The position numbers were made by a program, and so were the translations under genes. 64,000 nt of DNA from Tepidimicrobium xylanilyticum (lineage in GTDB: Bacteria; Bacillota; Clostridia; Tissierellales; Tepidimicrobiaceae): positions 1 to 64,000 of the forward strand of contig NZ_FNNG01000002.1 in NCBI RefSeq assembly GCF_900106765.1, in the 5' to 3' direction. The notes under the pieces are model-generated. The model worked only from the letters and a program-made list of their open reading frames with translations. It was not told the origin of the DNA and searched no databases. This document shows positions 47,409 to 55,341 of the stretch, in pieces; the first letter of the stretch is position 1, and each line of letters opens with the position of its first letter.

Positions 47409-47647
47409 TCAATACATGAACTTAGCCATTATGTTATTACAGATAATATGATCTACAGTGGGAAGATTAGTTTCATATTTAGAATCATGTCTGTTATAGT
47501 AGTCTTTTTCATAAATTGATTGAGCCAATGAACTACCTGTACTACCTCTGCATTCACAATCACATATACAAAAGCATGACGTTGCCTTACACATACAATG
47601 TGCAAAATACTCAATGGTATTTACATTCTTACTTTTTTAAATTTCAT
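47409..47647 (-). CDS. Cys-rich RiPP-like precursor peptide, leader out of frame
   Basis: The clear frame runs from an ATG at 47594 to 47409 (61 residues) and contains CKATSCFCICDCEC, six cysteines in 14 residues, then RGSTGSS and a polar tail. Upstream, in the same frame but without a start codon, lies SKNVNTIEYFAHC, which resembles the TIEAYA-type leader of CLI_3235-like clostridial precursors. An ATG at 47647 (MKFKK) is one base out of frame, with an A6 run (minus strand, 47638-47633) at the switch. One missing A would explain this. No good ribosome binding site is seen; the ATG directly follows the stop of the upstream gene. Family assignment is from memory of the pattern. Confidence 0.55.
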
Positions 47648-47917
47648 TTAATTATGTACGGTTTTTGCAAATTTAGCAGTAGAAAGTTCTAATGGCATAA
47701 GTCCTACTATTGAATCTGATGTCGCGGCTTTGGACAACATATATAATTCATTAGGTAATTTTTGTTCATCAAATTTATGTCCATTTCTTAAAACATTAAA
47801 TAAATAATTATAAGAGGATTTATTGATTTCTATAATTTCACATATAATACAATCATACATGTAATAACTGTTAATTGTATTAAATATTTCAACTAAGGGC
47901 TTATCCAATATAATCAC
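47648..47917 (-). CDS. Small protein of the peptide locus, unknown function
   Basis: This 89-residue protein is of unknown family, with an N-terminal amphipathic helix (LDKPLVEIFNTINSYY), two cysteines in DCIICEI and a C-terminal MPLELSTAKFAKTVHN. The stop codon abuts the ATG of the peptide leader, suggesting translational coupling. The start at 47917 has an AAAGGATGTGATTATATT leader. It may be a second peptide or a maturation helper; nothing in the sequence decides. Confidence 0.4.
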   Translation of the reverse strand: MIILDKPLVEIFNTINSYYMYDCIICEIIEINKSSYNYLFNVLRNGHKFDEQKLPNELYMLSKAATSDSIVGLMPLELSTAKFAKTVHN

Positions 47918-48253
47918 ATCCTTTCTAAAAATACATTTAATATTTGTGTATCCTAAAACTTTATTTTCAAATCAACTGTATATTTTTGGCGTTTTCATTT
48001 GTAATTAACTTTTCGCCTTTTTTCATTGTTGTATTTATTTCTTGTTTCCTACTCTATTTTTATGTGCTTTATATTCCGCTATATAGGATTTTTATAAATG
48101 ATTGTAAATTATTTAATACAATTAATCACTTAACACTTTAATCCCTAATCTCTTTTCCTTATAATATAATTATAACAGGTATAATTTGGAATAGTTGGAA
48201 TTTGATTTAAGTGGTCATTTTTTGGTTTAAGGGGTACTTTTGGAGGGATATTA
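47918..48253. promoter_or_regulatory. Divergent regulatory region of the peptide locus with direct repeat
   Basis: This 336-base AT-rich region separates the peptide operon (leftward) from the response regulator gene (rightward). No gene can be supported in it; one rightward hydrophobic frame (47944-48141) has only a TTG start and no ribosome binding site. Just before the regulator lies a tandem direct repeat, TTTAAGTGGTCATTTTTTGG (48206-48225) and TTTAAGGGGTACTTTTGG (48226-48243). That spacing is usual for LytTR-type binding sites. Confidence 0.45.
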
Positions 48254-48811
48254 TTGTTTACCATTGGAATATGTGAAGATAATATAGAATTTCTAATGGA
48301 ATTGAAAACAAAAATAGAAAAGAAGTTCTTTCAATGTAATTTAGATTGTGAAATATATTGTTTTTATTCAGGAGAAGAAATCATTAAGGAAATCCTTAAT
48401 TCCAATATTGAATTCGACATTATTTTTTTTGATATAAAGTTGCTTGGAATAAATGGAATAGAAACAGCAAGAAAAATTAGCGAGCTTGATGATAGTATTA
48501 TTTTTATATTTATTACCTATTTAAATGAAAAAGTTTATGAAGTATTAGACCTTAAAATTTTCAATTTCATAAGAAAAATCCATTTTCATAAAGAGATAGA
48601 TCGAATACTTGATTCTTTAATTAATAGACTAGAATATCTAGCAGAAAAATATCCATTTCCAGTGGGTAATGTTAAAATTTATCTTAAGCTTTATGACATC
48701 ATCTACCTTGAATTACTAAATAGGCGTGTTATTATTCATACCAGAACAACAAACTACACTTCAAATTATCGCTTTTCAATAATACTTTATCATAATTACA
48801 TTTATATATGA
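48254..48811 (+). pseudogene. AgrA/LytTR-type response regulator, C-terminally truncated
   Basis: The receiver domain is complete (residues 1-115: ICEDN acidic pair, IIFFDIKLLGINGIE with phospho-Asp near 57, and a switch Thr replaced within FIFITYL). The LytTR DNA-binding domain starts at about residue 135 but stops after NYTSNYR, where it runs into unrelated codons and ends. Roughly half of the domain is missing. The start is TTG at 48254 after GGAGGG. The deletion endpoint joins directly to the start-less kinase gene, so a single deletion removed the end of one gene and the beginning of the other. Confidence 0.75.
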
Positions 48812-49875
48812 TATAAAATTCTATAAACAAATTTTAGTAATTATAATATTTTATTTTATGTTAATCATTTCAGATTTAGTAGCTTCTTTTTTAATATCTA
48901 ATATTTTAAACAAAACTATAGAAGACTTACTGCCAAAATATTATATCTTTTTCGTTTTAATAAGTAAACTTTTATCCTTTTTAATCTATGCTTTTATTAA
49001 TAGAAAATTTTTAGAGCCAAGGATTATTCTTTCTGGTACATTAAATTATATAATTATTATAATTTTATCTTTAGCTACTATTTCAATGGTTCTATTATTT
49101 TATTCTAGTTTAAATATTATAAATGAAAGTACTATATTTATTTTATTTCTTATATGCCTGTTTAATTTCTTCATCGGTTTGGGTGCAATATATATGTATT
49201 TTAAAGCAAATAGCTTTTATATTAATCTTCAAAAAGAGACTGCTAAAAGAATTTATGATAAATCTAATAAAAAATTCATTGAAAATTTTGAATGAAGAAA
49301 TGAAATAATATCAAAGATATGGCATGATTTAGGAAATCATATCAAAGTCATAGAAAAATTGAGTAATGAACAAAAAGATGCTCATTTTGAATATATAACT
49401 TCATTAAAGGACAAGCTTGAATCTATTCCTAATCCAATTAGCACTGAAACAATTTGATTGATATAGTTTTGAACGAAAAATACGCAGAAGGTAATATTCA
49501 TGGTATAGATTTTGATATAAAAGCAATTGCTCCTCCAAATCTAAATATTGATGATATTGACTTAAGTTCAGTTCTATTCAATACTCTAGATAATGCGATA
49601 GAAGCTTGTATAAATTGTAGCGAAGATAATAGATATATTAATTTAGAACTATGGCCTGATGGAAATTTTCTTTATTACAAAATTATAAATAGCTATAATC
49701 CAGATAAAAACTACTCAAATAAATCTATTTATAGTAAAAAAGAATACCTTTCTTCTGGATATGGACTTAGTATAATTGAAGATATTGTCAACAAATATGA
49801 TGGTTAGGTATTGATTGTGATAACACAGAATATTCGCTTACCATAATTCTAAATTTAAGTAAAAATGAAGTATGA
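48783..49875 (+). pseudogene. AgrC-like sensor histidine kinase (GHKL), broken
   Basis: Coding sense begins at 48783 without a start codon (YFIITFIYDIKFYKQILVII, the end of a membrane helix). It continues through about four more transmembrane helices to an in-frame TGA at 49293-49295. It resumes in the same frame with IWHDLGNHIKVIEKL, the H-box of the AgrC/GHKL kinases, then shifts frame near 49455. Next comes the ATPase domain (FNTLDNAIEAC N-box, SGYGLSIIEDIV G-box), and a second shift near 49805 leads into GIDCDNTEYSLTIIL, ending at 49875. The kinase is non-functional. Confidence 0.8.
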
Positions 49876-49877
49876 TA

Positions 49878-49916
49878 AACTTTAGTTCTGCAGTTTATTA
49901 TTGCAGAACTAAAGTT
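49878..49916 (-). terminator. Hairpin between the kinase relic and orr
   Basis: A perfect 15-bp stem (AACTTTAGTTCTGCA with its complement) with a 9-base loop between two convergent genes. The tail is U-rich only weakly on either strand; it may serve both. Confidence 0.6.
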
Positions 49917-49998
49917 ATACTAATAAAAAGCAAGTGTGTACAAGCAATGTCTTTTTTCAATAAAAAAAATTTAGTTTAATTATAGCTAAAAATTATCC

Positions 49999-51063
49999 TT
50001 AAATTAATTCCTTTTTTATATACTCTGATGTCATGGCTCTTAATATTCCACCATAACTAAGTTTAAACTTTATTTTATCTCCAACTTTATAATCTACCTC
50101 GCTATCTGTTCCATCCAGTATTAAATGGTCGCTACTTCCTCCTAATATTGCAACTTTTGAATCTTCTGGAACTATAGTATCAAAATCTATATCTTGTTTT
50201 CCTAGGGCTACTATCATCCTTTTTCTAATGCCCTTATCCTCAAACCGTGGAATTTTCCCAAAGGCATTCTTTCCTATTTCACCTACGGGCAAAGAAGGCT
50301 TTTCCTTTACTTCGATTATCTCTGCAACTAATTGGAAAACATCATCATAGGTGTCTTGAATCCTATTTCCATAGGCCGTTTCTAATCCCAATACTAGAGA
50401 TTCTCCCAACCTTAACATATTAATTCCCTGTATTTTAACATCATTTAATAATAGATGTAAGCTGCTAGAATTGCCTCCAGATATAATACTTGGTTTGATA
50501 TTAAATCTTTCCTCTATATTCTTTCCTATCTTCACAAGTTTTCCCAAATTTTTCTGGCTGGGTATTACTCCACCATAACAGGTTAAATTGGTTCCAATGC
50601 CTAATAATTCAACTCCTTTTAAATTTAAAATTTCTTCTACTACTTCATAGATTTCATCTTCATAAAAATATCCCTCTCGTAAATCACCTAAATCCACCAT
50701 CAATATTATCTTATGTTTTTTCCCTTTCTCAGAAGCCACTATAGATAGTTCCTTTATAGTCTTTAATTCAGAGTTAAGGGATATATCTGTATATTCTACC
50801 ACCTTATCCGCTTCCGAAATCATGGGAAGTCTTAATAGTATTTTAGGTACATTAAACTCCATCAATTTTATCAAATTTTCAATTCGAGAATCTGCTAAAT
50901 AGCTTACACCACCATCTATATAAACCTTAGCAATTTCAGGATTACCGCAAAACACCTTGGTTACACCAGCTACTTCAATTCCCTTTTCCTTGCAAAGCTT
51001 AACTATGGTTTCTACATTGTGTTTTAATTTTTTTAAATCTATTTGAACTTTAGGATAGTTCAT
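49999..51063 (-). CDS. orr: Ornithine racemase (PLP-dependent)
   Basis: This 354-residue alanine-racemase-like barrel protein interconverts L- and D-ornithine; the D form is the substrate of the aminomutase. Seen: VQIDLKKLKHNVETI and the PLP lysine in VAGVTKVFCGNP (about residue 39), GTNLTCYGG, and ISGGNSSSLHLL. It is the last gene of the ornithine operon, as in Clostridium sticklandii. The start at 51063 follows AGGAGGTTGTC; the frame extends upstream in a non-coding block. Confidence 0.9.
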   Translation of the reverse strand: MNYPKVQIDLKKLKHNVETIVKLCKEKGIEVAGVTKVFCGNPEIAKVYIDGGVSYLADSRIENLIKLMEFNVPKILLRLPMISEADKVVEYTDISLNSELKTIKELSIVASEKGKKHKIILMVDLGDLREGYFYEDEIYEVVEEILNLKGVELLGIGTNLTCYGGVIPSQKNLGKLVKIGKNIEERFNIKPSIISGGNSSSLHLLLNDVKIQGINMLRLGESLVLGLETAYGNRIQDTYDDVFQLVAEIIEVKEKPSLPVGEIGKNAFGKIPRFEDKGIRKRMIVALGKQDIDFDTIVPEDSKVAILGGSSDHLILDGTDSEVDYKVGDKIKFKLSYGGILRAMTSEYIKKELI

Positions 51064-51395
51064 GACAACCTCCTGTTCTTCTATTGAACAATTTGTAAAA
51101 ATATGTTTTAGTTTTCTTATAATAGCTGTCCAAAGTATATTTATAAAGAACGACTCTCCGCTCAAGATTTGCAAATATAGCGACACGGTGAAAAAATGGT
51201 TCAAAGATCGCTATCGCTATAAAAACTCGCCCAAACATTTCCCCCCTAGTCGGATATTTGCTCAAATCTTTCGTAAGTCAAATCCTTTCTTTATAAATAT
51301 GCCAATAAAACTGTATAATAAATTAATTAATATGTTAGGATAAAATTAAATATTTATCTAAATTTTATTAGTTCATAATAAACCTAGTATATCTA
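51064..51395 (-). other. Non-coding block between reactivase gene and orr with long-range dyads
   Basis: This 332-base gap holds no supported gene, although both strands have open frames of 70-93 codons. On the minus strand AAGATTTGAGCAAATAT (51270-51254) can pair with ATATTTGCAAATCTT (51178-51164). Inside that loop TAGCGA can pair with TCGCTA. The block is also less AT-rich than its surroundings. It could be a structured leader of orr, a processed operon RNA or a relic of a small mobile element. Confidence 0.4.
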
Positions 51396-52757
51396 TTAAT
51401 CATAATTAAGAGTAGCTTTCAAAAGTTTTAAAGACGCCTCTGGATATTTTCTTGACATAACTCCCAAGGAAGCCATAATATATTGGTTATCTATGAAAAT
51501 TTCAGCTTCTTTGGTAGGTAGTAATTCATCACCTTTAGCTCTTATGGCAATTTGCCTTAAAATCTTTATCCTATTAGGCAGCCTTGTTAAAGCTCCACCA
51601 GTGCCTATTATGGCCTTGACCTTAGTTAAGTCTTTTCCTTCTGCTAAAGTTTTCTTGCCAGAGGGCCCATATAGATGTCTCAATTTACCTGCATGCCTTT
51701 TTACTGCTGTTAAAACAGCATGGAGAGTCAGCTCTTCTATGAAGCGTTTTTCTAATTTGGACTGTGGAATAGGCTTATTGTTCTCCAATAGACTTTCCAG
51801 TTCATCCGCTGATAAAGCCAATTCTTTCATTAGTTCCTCTTTTCCCACCATATTCACTATATTTAACATATTCACATATACACCTAAATCACCTTCTACC
51901 GTCCTTTTAGCTAAAGGTTCTGGATTTATTAAGATTCTAGAAATTTCTTCGCTGCCTTCAGTAACGGAATGGACATCTGTTGTAGCTCCTCCTACATCTA
52001 TAGTAATTAAGTCTCCTATTTCCTCATACAATAGTTTACTAGCTTCCATAACCGCTCCAGGTGTAGGCATAATTGGACCTGTTACCATATCCCTTACCTT
52101 TTCCATGCCCGGTGCATGGATTATATGTTTTTCAAAAACTTCCTGTATAACTTTTCTAGTAGGTTCAATATTCAATTGGTCTATTTTTGGATATACATTT
52201 TCAACTATATAGAGCTCAGCACTTTTACCTTCAAATATCTCCTTAACTTCCTCATGGTTATCAATATTCCCAGCATATATTACAGGAATATTTAAGTCTA
52301 AACTGGCAATCAGTTCCGAATTATAAAGGGCTGTATCTCTTTCGCCGTAATCTACCCCACCAGCAATAAGGATGATATTTGGATTGATCTTCTTTATCTT
52401 TTCTAAATCTGAATTTCTAAGTTTACCAGCAGTAATATATTTAATATTAGCCCCTGCTCCCAAGGCAGCTTCCTTTGCTGCTCTAACCGTCATATCATAG
52501 ACTAATCCATGGACGGTCATCCTCAATCCTCCAGCAGCACTACTAGTAGCAATTAGTTCATCGTATTCGATTTGAGCTTCTCCTAAATTATTGGCTAAGT
52601 TCTCAATGGCGGATTTTAACCCTATATTAACATCCCCTTCTTCTACTGTAGTGGGGGATTGCCCTTGCCCAATGAAACTCGGGCAAGAGCTTATGTTAAA
52701 GGCATTTACTACTGTAGTAGTACTTCCTATTTCAGCAATTAATAGTTCTATTTTCAT
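51396..52757 (-). CDS. GlmL/MutL-type aminomutase reactivase
   Basis: This 453-residue protein of the glutamate mutase L (GlmL) family has the actin-like ATPase fold: IAEIGSTTTVVNAF (phosphate 1 loop), DLITIDVGGATTDVHSV (phosphate 2) and AIIGTGGALTRL (adenosine motif). Such chaperones exchange damaged cobalamin in B12-dependent aminomutases and mutases. Its start overlaps the end of oraE by four bases, so its client here is surely OraSE. Confidence 0.87.
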   Translation of the reverse strand: MKIELLIAEIGSTTTVVNAFNISSCPSFIGQGQSPTTVEEGDVNIGLKSAIENLANNLGEAQIEYDELIATSSAAGGLRMTVHGLVYDMTVRAAKEAALGAGANIKYITAGKLRNSDLEKIKKINPNIILIAGGVDYGERDTALYNSELIASLDLNIPVIYAGNIDNHEEVKEIFEGKSAELYIVENVYPKIDQLNIEPTRKVIQEVFEKHIIHAPGMEKVRDMVTGPIMPTPGAVMEASKLLYEEIGDLITIDVGGATTDVHSVTEGSEEISRILINPEPLAKRTVEGDLGVYVNMLNIVNMVGKEELMKELALSADELESLLENNKPIPQSKLEKRFIEELTLHAVLTAVKRHAGKLRHLYGPSGKKTLAEGKDLTKVKAIIGTGGALTRLPNRIKILRQIAIRAKGDELLPTKEAEIFIDNQYIMASLGVMSRKYPEASLKLLKATLNYD

Positions 52758-54964
52758 TTTTTCATCTCTCTTCTTCTTTTTACTAGAAAAGTAGCAACTT
52801 GATCGCCATTGGAACCTCTGCCAAATCCTGCATCCATGCCATTTTTAACCGCTAAATCATTGGAAACTTGTGTACCGCCTGCAACTAAAATAATCCTATC
52901 CTTAATTCCCTTCTCAACACATAGGTCATGTAGCTTTTTCATATTCTTGTAATGTATATCGTCATGGCTGATTATAGTAGAAGCCAAAATTGCATCCGCA
53001 TTTATTTCAATTGCAGCATCTACCAATTTTTCAACAGGAACTGAAGTTCCAAGATAATGGCATTCAATACCAAACCTTTCAATTCCACCATGCTTTATAT
53101 CAATTATCTCCCTTAATCCAACGGAATGTTCATCCTCACCAACAGTGGCTGCCACTATCTTCATTGGATTTTCCTCAATCTCTTTTCTAATCTCATCTTC
53201 AGTCAATACTTCTGGTTTAGGTGGAATTATTAAATCATTGATATCTATTATAAAATCCACTCTACCTTTTAATTCGATTCTAGTTCCTTCTGCTTCCTGC
53301 ATTATTTCCTTATGGATTACCTCGCAATCCTTTAATCCCAATCTATTTCCTATTTCTAAAGCTGCAAATTCTGCTACCCTTTCCTCTGCAGGCAAAAACA
53401 TGGTAATTAGTACTATTCCATCTCCCAACCATTCCATTTCAGGTTTTATTTTAGAAGTATTTCTAAGTTCCTTAGTTCCCTCTAGCCTTAAGTATACATT
53501 ATCATTTTCATCTAACTCATCGATGAATATAATCTTATCTGGATCTTCAAAGGTACAACCACCTATCAATTTCGATGGATTATCAACTGCGCTTTCATCA
53601 TATTGGGCTATATTATTATAGCCAAAATGTGCAGTGACCGGTGCCATATAATCTTCTTCTCTTTCAAATACAGTACCTGCCCCAATACCTCCATCGATTT
53701 TCCTTATGATACCATCACCATTCCTCTCAGGATAATACCCAGAATCAACAAAGAATCCTGCTTCAACAGCCTTAAAATATCCTCCAACCTCTAATATTTC
53801 CTCCATGAATAATATAGCTCTTTCTTTTAATTCTCTTACCTTTTCGGCCAATTCTCCTTCATACCTTTTAATTTCCACCATTTCATTTAGTCCATCCATA
53901 CCCGCAAAGGCTTGCTTAGCCGTATCTACTGCTTCAATATTATATATATGCCAGGGCACATTTCTTCCCTCATCAGGAGTAATGGTAGATTGAATATCCG
54001 CTCTGGTAAGCTGAGATATCAACAAATTCAACACATGGGTTACAGTCGCTTCCCTAGTGGATGATTCCATATATTTCGTATTCATCTGAGCTCTCATCTT
54101 GTATTCATAGAATAACTCCCTTAAAGCTACTGCATAAGGTAAATCTAATCTCATACAAGGTGCCGGTGGTGCTGTTGGAGGAACGGTTGAAAGGCAAATA
54201 TTTTCCTTCTTCATTCCTACTTTAACGGAAAACATAGAGTTAATTGCATGTTGAACCATTAGTTCTGGCATAACCTTCCAAGCTTCTCTAGCTGTTGCAT
54301 TAGCGTTATGAGCTCCATCTATTTGAGCCATATCAGCCCAAGCCATTATCTTCTTAGCACAGGCAGCATCAACAAAGGATCTTATCATATTGATATTTCT
54401 ATATAATACATTGTACTGAGGGTCCTGATGGGCTCCATTTACCCCTTCTTCTGCAAACATAACGGCAATTTCAGGACCTGCTACACCAGAAACATAGGAG
54501 TGATAATTGATAGGTCTACCTACTTCCTCTTCAATTAAATCTAGTGCTTTTCTCTGGGCTCTAACTTGCTTTCTCGTAACAGGTATGCCCCCAATTCCTT
54601 GAGGTGTTCCTTCAATTAATCCATCATAATGGCTTTGCCCAGCTGTTCTTATAACCATGATATGGTCTGCACCATGCCAAGCGGCCATCCTCATCCTTCT
54701 AATGTCGTCTTCAAATCTACCAGAAGCAATTTCTGTAGTTATTACCGGTTTCGGCTGTGGATCAATATTGCCAAAATATTTGGCCGCAGGTAGAGGTTGG
54801 CTATTCTTAAGGGATTCAGATGTATCATAATAGGTAAATTTGCCAATTTGCCTTTTCTCGCCAGTGCCTTTTCTCCAGGTCCAGCCCCTTCTCTTTGGTC
54901 TATACTTATCCAAATCCTTAAGTATGTTCTCTATATCTAATTTTTCATTGGACCTTAACTCCAT
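52754..54964 (-). CDS. oraE: D-ornithine 4,5-aminomutase, large subunit OraE
   Basis: This 736-residue subunit binds both PLP and adenosylcobalamin and moves the terminal amino group of D-ornithine to give 2,4-diaminopentanoate. Seen: a TIM-barrel catalytic part (residues 40-470; RMRMAAWHGADHIMVIRTAG, SYVSGVAGPEIAV), a dimerisation segment, and a C-terminal B12 domain with DEHSVG (DxHxxG, cobalt-ligand His, about residue 618) and ASTIISHDDIHYKNM. Length matches C. sticklandii OraE. It overlaps oraS by one base. Confidence 0.95.
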   Translation of the reverse strand: MELRSNEKLDIENILKDLDKYRPKRRGWTWRKGTGEKRQIGKFTYYDTSESLKNSQPLPAAKYFGNIDPQPKPVITTEIASGRFEDDIRRMRMAAWHGADHIMVIRTAGQSHYDGLIEGTPQGIGGIPVTRKQVRAQRKALDLIEEEVGRPINYHSYVSGVAGPEIAVMFAEEGVNGAHQDPQYNVLYRNINMIRSFVDAACAKKIMAWADMAQIDGAHNANATAREAWKVMPELMVQHAINSMFSVKVGMKKENICLSTVPPTAPPAPCMRLDLPYAVALRELFYEYKMRAQMNTKYMESSTREATVTHVLNLLISQLTRADIQSTITPDEGRNVPWHIYNIEAVDTAKQAFAGMDGLNEMVEIKRYEGELAEKVRELKERAILFMEEILEVGGYFKAVEAGFFVDSGYYPERNGDGIIRKIDGGIGAGTVFEREEDYMAPVTAHFGYNNIAQYDESAVDNPSKLIGGCTFEDPDKIIFIDELDENDNVYLRLEGTKELRNTSKIKPEMEWLGDGIVLITMFLPAEERVAEFAALEIGNRLGLKDCEVIHKEIMQEAEGTRIELKGRVDFIIDINDLIIPPKPEVLTEDEIRKEIEENPMKIVAATVGEDEHSVGLREIIDIKHGGIERFGIECHYLGTSVPVEKLVDAAIEINADAILASTIISHDDIHYKNMKKLHDLCVEKGIKDRIILVAGGTQVSNDLAVKNGMDAGFGRGSNGDQVATFLVKRRREMKK

Positions 54965-55329
54965 TATCTTTCACCTCCTCTAAATAGAGCCACAACCTCA
55001 TCCCACATCTTGCCTTCTGCTAATTTCAACCCTGTTTCTCTTATTTCCATACCTTTTTCCTTAGCTAGCTTATAAACAATATGTCCTGCTCCCTTACCTA
55101 ACAACCCTCTATCAATAGCTCCTTCAACAATAGATTTGGCCTCTAAACTGGAGAATCCCATCCTCAATAATACAGACCTTTCAATGGATGGAGTAGTGTT
55201 TTTCTCTGCCAATTCTATCAGAGGATCTACTATTTTTTCTGCTAATTCCCAAAATCTTTTTTCTAGCTCTTCCTCTGTTAAATGAGCCAGATGTTTTCTC
55301 CTCTCTTGAAAATCATCTTCTCTTTTCAT
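54964..55329 (-). CDS. oraS: D-ornithine 4,5-aminomutase, small subunit OraS
   Basis: This 121-residue small subunit of the aminomutase is mainly helical, with FQERRKHLAHLTEEELEKRFW at the start and SLEAKSIVEGAIDRGLLGKGAGHIV in the middle; it wraps the OraE barrel. The gene order ortB-oraS-oraE and the one-base overlap with oraE support the assignment. Confidence 0.94.
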   Translation of the reverse strand: MKREDDFQERRKHLAHLTEEELEKRFWELAEKIVDPLIELAEKNTTPSIERSVLLRMGFSSLEAKSIVEGAIDRGLLGKGAGHIVYKLAKEKGMEIRETGLKLAEGKMWDEVVALFRGGER

Positions 55330-55341
55330 AAACCTTACCTC

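Noticed and set aside
47944-48141. Rightward 65-codon hydrophobic frame, a possible agrB/agrD-like remnant
   Set aside because: TTG start, no ribosome binding site, and composition explained by AT-rich DNA; no AgrB or AgrD motif seen.
41742-49875. Alternative code, selenocysteine or pyrrolysine reading of in-frame stops
   Set aside because: TAA, TGA and several frameshifts all occur here, while genes outside this locus and outside the skin cargo gene use normal stops; decay is simpler.
51050-51343. Overlapping open frames on both strands between the reactivase gene and orr
   Set aside because: Neither has a ribosome binding site or recognisable family features; the dyads suggest a non-coding block.
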